Below are positions 8,116 to 16,843 of a DNA stretch of 64,000 nt, piece by piece (the first letter of the stretch is position 1; each line of letters opens with the position of its first letter). Source of the stretch: DSUN01 sp035527715 (GTDB taxonomy: Bacteria; Planctomycetota; PUPC01; DSUN01); contig DATKZY010000108.1 in NCBI GenBank assembly GCA_035527715.1, positions 1-64,000 on the forward strand, given 5' to 3'. A program made the position numbers and the translations under genes. A model generated the notes under the pieces. That model saw only the letters and a program-made list of their open reading frames with translations, did not search any database and was not told where the DNA came from.

Positions 8116-11100
8116 ATGCGCGCCATCCTCGCCAAGCGTTGGGTCTGGATCACGGCCCTGTTCGCCACAATCAACATCGTGGGGCTGGTCGTGATCGCCT
8201 CGCAGCTCCGCCATCGGACGGCGGCCCTGCGCATCGAGGCGTTCAGGCCGGAAGGAGAGACCGACCCCGCCGCCGAGGTAACCATCCGCTTCAACCAGCT
8301 CATGGTCGCCTCGGAGGAAGTGGGCAAGGAGGCCGAAGGCGGCCTGGTGCTCTTCTCGCCCGCCGTCGAGGGGCGCCTGACGTGGGCCGACCGCATGACC
8401 CTGAGCTTCCGACCCGCCGCCAAGCTGCCCATGGCCACGCCGTTCGCCGCGACCCTGTCCCGCAAGTGCACGAGCCTTCTCGGCCATTCGCTGCTGGCCG
8501 ACGCGACGTTCCCCTTCCACACTCCCGCGCTGAAGGTGGAAGCCGTGCGCCAGACGGCGCTGAGCCGCTACAGCGAAGTGCGCCTGGCATTGGAGTTCAA
8601 CGCCAAAGTGACCCCCGACGAGGCGCGGCAGCACATCGTCCTGAGCAGTGCGAGCGGCAGGAGCGTCCCCTACTCGCTCGGCAGCCACACGCCCAGCCGC
8701 ACGGTGATGCTCACGACCCGACCCTTCCCCGAGGAGACCCTGCGGGTCACGGTGAAGAAGGGCTTGCGAGGCCCCGCCGGGCCGCTCGGCCTGGAGGCCC
8801 CGTGGACCTGTCAACTGCCCATCGAGATGGGGCTGAAGATCCACGGCCTCGCCGCCGTGGCGCGGACGCCTGACGACGTGCGCGTCACGGTGTCGTGCAA
8901 TCAGCCCCTCGACCTCGACGCGGCCCCGCGACACATCCAGGTGGAGCCCCAGGTCGCGCTCAAGGTGCTCCCCAACTACGATGGCTTCCAATTGCTCGGG
9001 GCATTCGTGCCCACCCGCCGGTACAAGCTCACGTTCCAGAAGGGCCTGGCGGCCAGGAACGGCGCGGCCCTCGGCAAGGACGTGGTGCGCTCGATCGTGA
9101 TCCCCGAGGTCCAGGCCTCGATGCACTTCCGCACCCAGGGCATCTACCTGGGCGCCCAGAGCAGCATGGTCCTGCCGCTCGAGTGCGTAAACGTCCGCCG
9201 CGTGGACCTCTCGATCACCCAGGTCTACCCCAACAACGTCGTCCACTACCTGCGCGACTCCGACCGTCGCTCGGTTGGCGAACTTTGCCGCCACGTCCAC
9301 GAGGAGAAGCTCACCCTGCCCCAGCGGCCCAACGAGCGGCAGGTGCGGGAGCTCGACCTCCGCAAGCTCCTGGGCGCCGACGCCCGCGGAGCCTACATCG
9401 TGACGGCCTTCACCCCCGACGTCCGCTGGGGCGACCGCGAGGAGCAGCTCATCCTCGTCTCCGACCTCGGCCTCTCCGTGAAGCGCTCGGACACGGACCT
9501 GCTGGTGTGGGTGAACACCCTCTCGACCGTGCAGCCGGTGGAGGGGGCGAGCGTGGCCGTGTTCTCCAGGGCCAGCCAGCAACTGCTGAGCGGCACGACC
9601 GATGCGGGCGGCATCGCCCATTTCAAGGGCGTGGACTGGTCGAGCGGGCGCCAGCCCTTCGTCGTCGCCGCCACCAAGGGCAACGACACCGGGGTGCTCG
9701 AGCTCGACGCCGGGCAGCTCGACGACTCGGAGCTCGACGCGGGCGGCCGCCCGTACCTCGCCGCGGGCTACGAGGCATTCGTCTACTCCGACCGCGGCAT
9801 CTACCGCCCAGGAAGCGAGGTCCGGCTCCACGCCCTGGTGCGCGGCAAGGACCTCGCCGTGCCGAAGCCGTTCCCCGTCCAGTTCCGCATCCAGCGGCCC
9901 GATGGGCGGCTGTTCAAGACGCTCGCCGCCAAGCTCAGCCAGTGGGGCAGCGCGGGCACGACCGTCGAGGTCCCGTCGCACGCCCTCACGGGCCGCTACA
10001 CCGTCGAGGTCCGCCTCCCGGGCGACAAGGCGGCGATCGGCTCGCACACCTTCCAGGTCGAGGAGTTCATGCCCGACCGCATGAAGGTGACGCTGACGGC
10101 CAAGGAGCAGCGATGGAAGGCGGGCGACGAGGTGGCGGTCGCCGTGAAGGCCACCCACCTCTTCGGCTCGCCTGCGGCGGACCGCCAGGTGGAGGCCCGG
10201 TGCGAATTCATCGCCAGCACCTTCACCCATCCGCAGCTCCCGGACTTCCATTTCGCCGATAGCGCAAGGAAGCTCGTCGCCGCCCCGACGAAGCTGGCCG
10301 AGGAGACGCTCGACAAGAATGGCGAGTGCGTCCTCACCGTCAGGGTGCCAAAGGGACTGCTGCCGCCGTCGGCGGTCACGGCCGTCGTCACCGCCAGCGT
10401 CAAAGAGCTGGGCGGGCGCGCGGTGAGCGCGTCGCTGGCCTTCGACGTGGATTGCTATCCCCACTACATCGGCCTCGCGCGGGCGAGCAAGGAATATGCC
10501 CGCGCCGGCGTGCCCGAGAAGCTCCTCGTCGCCGCCGTGAAACCCGACGGCGCCGCCGTTGGGCGGCTGGCCCTCGAGGGAACCGTCTGCCGCGTCATCT
10601 GGAACACCGTGCTGAGGCTCCAGGATAGCTCCTACCGCTTCGTCTCGGAACGGGAGGAGAAAACGGTCGAGCAACTCTCCTGCACCATCGCCGATGGGCG
10701 CGGCGAGGTGGACTTCGCCCCCAAGGATATAGGCGAGTACATCGTCCGGCTCCAGGACAAGGCGAGCGGGGCGTCGGCGGACCTGCGGTTCTACTGCTCG
10801 GGCGAGGGCGACGCGCCCTGGACGCTCGAGAAGCCTGCCCGCGTGGAGCTTGTGGCCGACAAGGCGGCCTATGCCCCTGGCGACACGGCCCGGATCCTCA
10901 TCAAGGCGCCCTTCCCCGGCAAGGCCCTCCTCACCGTGGAAACCGACCGCATCCACCTGGCGCAAGCCCTGACCCTGGAGGGGAACACGGCGGAGTTCCG
11001 CTTCCCCGTCACGGCGGCCCTCGCGCCCAACGCCTACTGCTCGGCCACCGTCATCCGCACGACGGCCCCCGGCAGCCGGTGGGCCGTGCAGCGCGCCTAC

Positions 11101-13581
11101 GGGGCCGTGCCCATCCTGCTCGACTGCAAGCCCCGACAGCTCAAGGTCGAGGTGGTCGCCCCCGAGGAGACCCGCCCCGGCAAGCCCCTGCGCGTGGCCC
11201 TGCGGGTGCGCGACGCCGCCGGCGCGGGGCAGAAGGCCGAGGTCACCCTTGCTGCCGTGGACGAAGGCATCTGCCAGCTCACCCGCTTCAGGACGCCCGA
11301 CCCGTGGGGCTTCTTCTTCGCGAAGCGCAGCCTCGGGGTCGCCGCGTCCGACATCTACGCCCGGCTGATGCCGGAGCCCGAGAGGAAGAAGGCGGGCACC
11401 GACAGCGCGCCCGGCGGCGACGGCGGCGAGGAGGACTTCGACCCGAGGCTGCTGAACCCCGTGGGCGTGCAGCGAGTCAAGCAGGTCGCGCTCTGGAAAG
11501 CCGGCATCGAGACCGACGCCGATGGCGCGGCAGAGGTCGTGCTGGACGTGCCGGCCTTCACCGGCCAGCTGCGCATCATGGCCGTCGCCGCGTCGGCGAG
11601 CGACTTCGGGGCCTGCGAGCGGCCGGCCCACGTCAAGCAGCCCCTGATGGTCCAGACCTCGTTCCCACGGTTCCTGGCGCCCGGCGACCAATTCACGGTG
11701 CCCGTCACCGTCTTCAACAACACGGGCAAGGGGGGCACCGTCCAGTTGGCCGCCGAGGGCACAGGGGGAATGGTCATCCTCTCCGACGCGCCGAGCGCCG
11801 TCGAGGTCGAGCACGGACGCGAGAAGACCGTGTCGTTCACCGTCCAGGCGCCGCTGGTCCCCGGCCCCGCCGCGATCACGGTGCGTGCCCGCCTCGGCGG
11901 CGAGACGGCCGAGGAGAAGGTGGACATCCCGGTGCGGCCGCCGGCCACCCTCCAGTTCGCCTCGGGCAGCGGCACCGTCAAGGCGGGGCAGACCGCCCGG
12001 TTCACCGTGCCCGGCGACTGGCTGAAGGGCACCGACCGCTACTGGCTCTCGTTCTCGCCGCTACCGACCCTCAAGCTCGGCTCCAGCCTCCGCTACCTGC
12101 TGCGCTATCCCTACGGCTGCATCGAGCAAACCACGTCCACCGTCTTCCCCCTCCTCTACCTGGGCGACGTGGCGAAAGTCGTCGAGCCCGACCTCGACGG
12201 CAAGGAGATCGAGTCCCTGGTGCAGGCGGGGATTGACCGCGTGTTCTCGATGCAGACCTACAGCGGCGGCTTCGGGTTCTGGCCAGGCTACGGCGAGGTG
12301 TATCCCTGGGGCAGCATCTATGCCACCCACTTCCTCGTCGAGGCTGCGAAGGCCGGCTACGACATCCCGAAGGACAACCTCGACTCCGCACTCGGATACC
12401 TGGACGGGCTGCTGACCGAGGACGACGCGGCCGAGGCCCCGCCGCCCGCGAAAGCCTACGCCTGCCTCGTGCTGGCCGCGGCGGGAAAGCCCAACCGCTC
12501 GTGGACCCTCCGGCTGGCCGAGCGCAGCGACGAGTTGCCCGCCTACTCGCGCTTCCACGCCGCGGCGGCCCTCGCCGCCATAAAGGAGGACAAGCTGGCC
12601 GGCCAGCTCCTGGCGGCGGCCACGCTGCCGCCCGTGGCAAAGGCCCGCGACACAGGCGACCTCCTCCACTCCTCCGCACGCGAAGCCGCTATTCTCCTCT
12701 CCGTCTACCTCGACCTCCAGCCGGACCACCCGAGCGTCCCGCTGCTCGTCCAGCGCCTCGCGGACGCCATGAGGGACGGCCGGTGGGCAACGACGCAGGA
12801 GAACGCCTTCGCCCTCATGGCCCTGGGCAAGTACGCCCGACGCCTGGCGGCTGAGAAGAGCGACTTCAAGGCCGAGGTCACGGCGGGCGGCGAGCGGCTG
12901 GCCAGCCTCACCAGCGGCGACAGCGTGCTCCTCAAGCCCAAGGACCTCGGGGGCAGAGAGGTCCAAGTCGCCACCCAGGGCGCCGGCACCCTCTACTACT
13001 ACTGGGGCGCCGAGGGCATCCCAACGAAGGAGACGGCCGTCGAGCGCGACACGAGCCTCAAGGTCCGCCGGCGGTTCCTGTCCCGCGACGGCGGCGAACT
13101 CGACCTCAAGAGCGTGAAGCAGGGCGAGATCGTCATCGTCGAGTTGACCCTCGACAACGGCGTGCCCGTGAAGAACCTGGTCGTCAACGACCTGTTGCCC
13201 GCCGGCTTCGAGATCGAGAACCCCCGGCTGGCGACCAGCGAGCAGGTGGATGTGGCCGCGGTGCAGCACGCGCGGGAGGTTACCCCCGCGATGATGCGCC
13301 ACGCGCCCGGCACGGAGGAAGACGACGCGCCGCCTCCACCCGCCAACGGCGCTGCGAAGCCCCGCCCACGCCCTCTGAACCCGGATCGCGTGGAGATGCG
13401 GGACGACCGCCTGATCCTCTTCGCCGATCTCGACTCCTCGGGCCTCTGGCGCCACTGCTACGTCGTCCGCGCCGTCACCTGCGGGCGCTTCCGGCTGCCC
13501 GCCCTCGACGCCTTCTGCATGTACAACCCCGAGATCTGTAGCGTCCACGGAGCAGGCACCGTTGAAATCACAGGCCGGTAG
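8116..13581 (+). CDS. alpha-2-macroglobulin family protein (YfhM-like)
   Basis: Large periplasmic, membrane-anchored protease trap of 1821 residues, near the upper end for the bacterial family. A single N-terminal membrane anchor (WITALFATINIVGLVVIASQL) precedes many MG beta-sandwich domains. The conserved MG core reads AYEAFVYSDRGIYRPGSEV, as in YfhM. The thioester motif CIEQ lies in YLLRYPYGCIEQTTS (Cys1335) and leads into the helical thioester domain (YSGGFGFWPG). The C-terminus carries an extra domain rich in charged residues and a Pro/Ala segment. The ATG at 8116 has GGGAGG six bases upstream. pbpC overlaps its 3' end; in E. coli the same two genes are neighbours, and the pair is thought to trap foreign proteases while the cell wall is repaired. 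Confidence 0.95.
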   Translation: MRAILAKRWVWITALFATINIVGLVVIASQLRHRTAALRIEAFRPEGETDPAAEVTIRFNQLMVASEEVGKEAEGGLVLFSPAVEGRLTWADRMTLSFRPAAKLPMATPFAATLSRKCTSLLGHSLLADATFPFHTPALKVEAVRQTALSRYSEVRLALEFNAKVTPDEARQHIVLSSASGRSVPYSLGSHTPSRTVMLTTRPFPEETLRVTVKKGLRGPAGPLGLEAPWTCQLPIEMGLKIHGLAAVARTPDDVRVTVSCNQPLDLDAAPRHIQVEPQVALKVLPNYDGFQLLGAFVPTRRYKLTFQKGLAARNGAALGKDVVRSIVIPEVQASMHFRTQGIYLGAQSSMVLPLECVNVRRVDLSITQVYPNNVVHYLRDSDRRSVGELCRHVHEEKLTLPQRPNERQVRELDLRKLLGADARGAYIVTAFTPDVRWGDREEQLILVSDLGLSVKRSDTDLLVWVNTLSTVQPVEGASVAVFSRASQQLLSGTTDAGGIAHFKGVDWSSGRQPFVVAATKGNDTGVLELDAGQLDDSELDAGGRPYLAAGYEAFVYSDRGIYRPGSEVRLHALVRGKDLAVPKPFPVQFRIQRPDGRLFKTLAAKLSQWGSAGTTVEVPSHALTGRYTVEVRLPGDKAAIGSHTFQVEEFMPDRMKVTLTAKEQRWKAGDEVAVAVKATHLFGSPAADRQVEARCEFIASTFTHPQLPDFHFADSARKLVAAPTKLAEETLDKNGECVLTVRVPKGLLPPSAVTAVVTASVKELGGRAVSASLAFDVDCYPHYIGLARASKEYARAGVPEKLLVAAVKPDGAAVGRLALEGTVCRVIWNTVLRLQDSSYRFVSEREEKTVEQLSCTIADGRGEVDFAPKDIGEYIVRLQDKASGASADLRFYCSGEGDAPWTLEKPARVELVADKAAYAPGDTARILIKAPFPGKALLTVETDRIHLAQALTLEGNTAEFRFPVTAALAPNAYCSATVIRTTAPGSRWAVQRAYGAVPILLDCKPRQLKVEVVAPEETRPGKPLRVALRVRDAAGAGQKAEVTLAAVDEGICQLTRFRTPDPWGFFFAKRSLGVAASDIYARLMPEPERKKAGTDSAPGGDGGEEDFDPRLLNPVGVQRVKQVALWKAGIETDADGAAEVVLDVPAFTGQLRIMAVAASASDFGACERPAHVKQPLMVQTSFPRFLAPGDQFTVPVTVFNNTGKGGTVQLAAEGTGGMVILSDAPSAVEVEHGREKTVSFTVQAPLVPGPAAITVRARLGGETAEEKVDIPVRPPATLQFASGSGTVKAGQTARFTVPGDWLKGTDRYWLSFSPLPTLKLGSSLRYLLRYPYGCIEQTTSTVFPLLYLGDVAKVVEPDLDGKEIESLVQAGIDRVFSMQTYSGGFGFWPGYGEVYPWGSIYATHFLVEAAKAGYDIPKDNLDSALGYLDGLLTEDDAAEAPPPAKAYACLVLAAAGKPNRSWTLRLAERSDELPAYSRFHAAAALAAIKEDKLAGQLLAAATLPPVAKARDTGDLLHSSAREAAILLSVYLDLQPDHPSVPLLVQRLADAMRDGRWATTQENAFALMALGKYARRLAAEKSDFKAEVTAGGERLASLTSGDSVLLKPKDLGGREVQVATQGAGTLYYYWGAEGIPTKETAVERDTSLKVRRRFLSRDGGELDLKSVKQGEIVIVELTLDNGVPVKNLVVNDLLPAGFEIENPRLATSEQVDVAAVQHAREVTPAMMRHAPGTEEDDAPPPPANGAAKPRPRPLNPDRVEMRDDRLILFADLDSSGLWRHCYVVRAVTCGRFRLPALDAFCMYNPEICSVHGAGTVEITGR

Positions 13582-15895
13582 ACATCGCTGGCGGCGGAAG
13601 CTGTGTGCCATCGCCTTCGCCGCTCTCCTGCTGCCGAAGCTGGGCTACGGGCTGCTGTCGCTCCTTTTCCCCTTCCCTGAGGCGTACATCGAGCGCATGG
13701 CGAATCCCGTGGCGGCGCCGCGCGTGCTCGACCGCGCGGGGAACGCGCTGGGCGCATTCGTTGCCGACGACGACACCTGGTCGTTCCCCCTGGGCGCCGG
13801 CGAGGGCAGTGCCCGCCTTCGGCAGGCGATCGTTGCGGTGGAGGACAAGCGCTTCTACTCGCACGGCGGGGTGGACGGCCTGGCGCTCGGCCGCGCCGCG
13901 TGGTCGAACCTGTCGAGCGGGCGGATCGTCTCGGGGGCCTCCACGCTCACGATGCAGACGGTGCGGCTCCTCGAGCCGCGGCGCAGAACGCTCTGGGCCA
14001 AACTCGTCGAGGCCTTCCGCGCCTGGCAGCTCGAAGGGCTCCGCTCCAAGGACGAGATCCTGGCGGCGTACCTCAACCTGGCGCCCTTCGGCGGCAACCT
14101 CACGGGGGCCGAGGCGGCGTCGCTGGCCTACTTCAGGAAGCGGGCGAGCGACCTCACGCTGGCCGAGGCCGCTCTCCTGGCGGGGCTGCCCCAGGCCCCC
14201 TCGCGGCTGCGCCCCGACCGCTTTCCCGAGCGGGCCAGGGCCCGCCGCAACCACGTCCTGGGCCAGATGCTCGCTTGCGGCTTCGTCACGCCCGGGGAAT
14301 TCGACGCCGCCGCGCGCGAGCCGGTGAGCGTGCGACGCCGCCCCTTCCCCGCGCGGGCCCGCCACTTCACCCAACTCGTCCGGCAGAGGTATCCCGGGCG
14401 GCCCGCCCTCAGGACCACCCTCGACCCGCGCGTGCAGCACCTGGCCGAGACGGCGCTCCAGGATGGCGTAGGTGCGCTGCGCCCCGCAGGCGTCTCCAAC
14501 GGCGCCATCGTCGTCATCGAGAATGACGCGGCCGCCGTGCGGGCACTCGTCGGCTCGTGCGACTTCTTCGCGGAGGACGACGGGCAGGTGAACGGCGCGA
14601 CCGCGCCGCGGTCCCCGGGGTCGGCCCTCAAGCCCTTCACCTACGCCCTGGCGTTCGAGCGCGGCCTGTGCACGCCCGAGACGATTCTGGCGGACGTGCC
14701 GGCGAGCTACTCGGGCTACGAGCCCGAGAACTACGACCGCGACTACCGCGGCCCCGTCGCCGCTCGCGACGCCCTGGCCTCGTCGCTCAACCTCCCTGCC
14801 GTGCGCCTCCTCCGCCAGGTCGGCCACGAGGCCCTCCACGCCTTCCTCAAGCAACTGGGCCTCTCGACACTCACGCGCGAGGCCGACCACTACGGCCTCG
14901 CCCTCACCCTCGGCGCGGTCGAGGTCACGCTCCTCGAGCTCACCAATGCCTACGCCACGCTGGCCCGCCTGGGCGTGCATCGCCCGATTCGGCTCCTCGA
15001 AACCGAGGCCGTCCCCGACGGGCAGCGCGTCCTCTCGGCAGGCGCCGCCTACCTGGTCGCCGACGTGCTATCCGACACGGCCCGCCTCGGGGGCAGGCCC
15101 CTGTGGAAGTCGCCGCGCGCACAGGCGCGCATGGCCTGGAAGACGGGCACCTCGCACGGCCATCGCGATGCCTGGACGGTTGCCTACACGCCGCGCCACA
15201 CCGTGGGCGTGTGGCTCGGCAACTTCTCGGGGCGGCCGTGCCGCGAGCTGATCGGCCTCCACGCCGCCGCTCCCATCGCCGCACGCATCCTTGACCAGCT
15301 CGAGGCCGACGGTCCCTCGGCATGGTTCGCCATGCCCGACTCCGTGGAGCTTCGCCCCTTGTGCGCCACAAGCGGCATGGTTCCGGGGCCGCACTGCGGA
15401 GCGACCACGCCCGGCCTGGCGCTCCGCGCGGCGGGCGAGCGGACCTGCACCGTCCACGTGGCCGTGAAGGTGGACAGGACGACCGGCGAGCGCCTCTGCC
15501 CCCGCTGCGTCGCGGGCCGCGAGTACGTGGTGCGGGTGGTGGAGTCCTGGCCCGCCGAGCTGGCGGCGTGGCTGCGCCGCCACGGGCGCCACGACGCTCT
15601 CCCGCCCCCCCACAACCCGCTGTGCGCGACGGCCGATGCAGCCGATGCCCCGCCGCGCATCCTCTCGCCCGCCTCGGGCCAGTCCTACATCCTCCTGCCC
15701 GACGCCGCCCACCAGCGCCTGTCGCTCCAGGCCACGAGCCGCGCCGGCGTGCTCTACTGGTTCGTGAACGGGACTCTGCTCACCACCAGCGCCCCTCTGG
15801 AGCCGGCCTTCTGGGCGCTCGAGCCAGGGACCCACACCGTCCTCTGCGCCGACGAGGCGGGCCGCAGCGCCTCGGTCACCATCTGCGTGAGATGA
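13562..15895 (+). CDS. pbpC: penicillin-binding protein 1C
   Basis: Bifunctional peptidoglycan glycosyltransferase-transpeptidase family, 777 residues. An N-terminal membrane segment is followed by a GT51 domain (EDKRFYSHGGVD, GASTLTMQ, KDEILAAYLNLAPFGGN). Next comes a transpeptidase domain with SPGSALK (S-x-x-K), ASSLN (S-x-N) and KTGTS, and a C-terminal BiPBP_C beta domain after residue 690. The start is TTG at 13562 with GGAG nine bases upstream, overlapping the A2M gene by 20 bp; later starts would remove the membrane anchor. The overlap suggests translational coupling with the A2M gene. Whether 1C-type proteins have transpeptidase activity is disputed in general. Confidence 0.95.
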   Translation: MKSQAGRHRWRRKLCAIAFAALLLPKLGYGLLSLLFPFPEAYIERMANPVAAPRVLDRAGNALGAFVADDDTWSFPLGAGEGSARLRQAIVAVEDKRFYSHGGVDGLALGRAAWSNLSSGRIVSGASTLTMQTVRLLEPRRRTLWAKLVEAFRAWQLEGLRSKDEILAAYLNLAPFGGNLTGAEAASLAYFRKRASDLTLAEAALLAGLPQAPSRLRPDRFPERARARRNHVLGQMLACGFVTPGEFDAAAREPVSVRRRPFPARARHFTQLVRQRYPGRPALRTTLDPRVQHLAETALQDGVGALRPAGVSNGAIVVIENDAAAVRALVGSCDFFAEDDGQVNGATAPRSPGSALKPFTYALAFERGLCTPETILADVPASYSGYEPENYDRDYRGPVAARDALASSLNLPAVRLLRQVGHEALHAFLKQLGLSTLTREADHYGLALTLGAVEVTLLELTNAYATLARLGVHRPIRLLETEAVPDGQRVLSAGAAYLVADVLSDTARLGGRPLWKSPRAQARMAWKTGTSHGHRDAWTVAYTPRHTVGVWLGNFSGRPCRELIGLHAAAPIAARILDQLEADGPSAWFAMPDSVELRPLCATSGMVPGPHCGATTPGLALRAAGERTCTVHVAVKVDRTTGERLCPRCVAGREYVVRVVESWPAELAAWLRRHGRHDALPPPHNPLCATADAADAPPRILSPASGQSYILLPDAAHQRLSLQATSRAGVLYWFVNGTLLTTSAPLEPAFWALEPGTHTVLCADEAGRSASVTICVR

Positions 15896-15904
15896 GAGCG
15901 AGCG

Positions 15905-16005
15905 GGATGAATGGATGACTGGATGACTGGATGATTGTCGGAGAAAGAGCAATTACAGATCTCCTCTGCTCATTCATCCATTCTTCCACCCATCCACTCA
16001 TCCAA
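15905..16005. repeat. GGATGA-type inverted repeat between convergent genes
   Basis: Left arm 15905-15935 is a run of TGGATGA-like heptamers; the right arm, about 15971-16005, is the complement (TCATCCA-like). They can pair into a long stem around a loop of about 35 nt. It separates pbpC from convergent yggS, and the yggS stop codon (TGA at 16000-15998) is part of the right arm. A related element lies at 46891-46975. Likely a bidirectional terminator; this is inference. Confidence 0.7.
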
Positions 16006-16738
16006 CTCCCCTGAAGACTGCTGTGCCGATGCGGACGAGGGTGGCGCCCTCCTCGATGGCGACCTCGAAGTCCTGGCTCATGCCCATCGAGAGGTCGGGC
16101 AACGGGAGGCCCGCCTGAGAACGAGCCCGTTCGGCCAGCTCGCACAGGGCGGCGAACACGGGGCGGGCGCGCTCGGGGTCATCGTCCAGCGGTGCCATCG
16201 TCATCAGCCCCTCGACTCGCACGTGGGCGAGCGGCTGCACGGCGTCGAGCAGAGCAGGCAGGTCGGCGGGTGGCACGCCGCCCTTCGATGCCTCGCCGCT
16301 GACGTTGCACTCGATGAGAATGGGCACGCAGAGCTCCGGTGGCACAGGCCTCCGGCCTGTGTGGGTCACAGGCGGGACGCCTGTGCCACCAGCCGCCCGC
16401 CGGTCGAGCTCTTCGGCGAGTCGCAAGCTGTCCACCGACTGCACGGCGTCGAACAGCCGCAGAGCGTGTCGGGCCTTGTTGCTCTGGAGATGCCCGATCA
16501 TGTGCCAGCGGAGGCCGAGCCGTCCGCCGAGGGCATCCTGCTTCTCGCGCGCGCTCTGCACGCGGTTCTCGCCGATGTCGGTCACGCCCAGCTCGGGCAG
16601 GGCGCGGATGGCCTCGGCGCCAACGGACTTCGTGACGGCTACGAGCACCACGTCGGAGGGCCGCCGCCCGACGCGTCGGCAGGCATTGGCGATGCGCTCG
16701 CGGACGTGTTGGAGGTTCCTCCTCAGCGTGTCACGCAC
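15998..16738 (-). CDS. yggS: YggS-family PLP-binding protein with in-frame repeat insertion
   Basis: Pyridoxal-phosphate homeostasis protein of the YggS/PROSC family, a single TIM-barrel domain. Seen: VAVTKS with the PLP lysine, IGENRVQ, WHMIGHLQSNKA, and LSMGMSQDFEVAIEEGATLVRIGT. Chosen start is GTG at 16738, which gives VRDTLRRNLQHVRERI, matching family N-termini; an ATG at 16786 would put repeat sequence into the protein. A foreign stretch TGVPPVTHTGRRPVPP interrupts the region just before CVPILIECNVSGEASKGG and is encoded by the palindromic repeat at 16338-16390. With the insertion the product is 246 residues. Whether the inserted loop is tolerated is unknown, but the frame is intact. Confidence 0.9.
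   Translation of the reverse strand: MRDTLRRNLQHVRERIANACRRVGRRPSDVVLVAVTKSVGAEAIRALPELGVTDIGENRVQSAREKQDALGGRLGLRWHMIGHLQSNKARHALRLFDAVQSVDSLRLAEELDRRAAGGTGVPPVTHTGRRPVPPELCVPILIECNVSGEASKGGVPPADLPALLDAVQPLAHVRVEGLMTMAPLDDDPERARPVFAALCELAERARSQAGLPLPDLSMGMSQDFEVAIEEGATLVRIGTAVFRGVG
16338..16390. repeat. 53-bp double-hairpin repeat inside yggS
   Basis: Outer 12-bp arms GGTGGCACAGGC (16338-16349) and GCCTGTGCCACC (16379-16390). Two perfect 8-bp stems lie inside: 16343-16361 with a TCC loop and 16367-16385 with a GGA loop. It keeps the yggS frame open and is translated. A second copy lies 364 bp away, upstream of yggS. Confidence 0.85.
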
Positions 16739-16753
16739 GGCTGGGCATCCTGT

Positions 16754-16807
16754 GGTGGCACCAGGCATCTTGCCTGTGCTGATCACAGGCGGGACGCCTG
16801 TGCCACC
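16754..16807. repeat. second copy of the double-hairpin repeat
   Basis: Same architecture and outer arms as 16338-16390 (GGTGGCA at 16754, GCCTGTGCCACC at 16796-16807), with a diverged left half. A partial third unit (GCCTGTGCCACC) follows at about 16811-16822. It lies just upstream of yggS, between it and the downstream end of the next minus-strand gene. Confidence 0.75.
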
Positions 16808-16843
16808 GACGCCTGTGCCACCCGCGGGCCGGCGGGGGTGGGG

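Noticed and set aside
8083..11814. Minus-strand 1243-codon frame opposite the A2M gene
   Set aside because: Shadow frame; no motif, and the plus frame is a recognised family.
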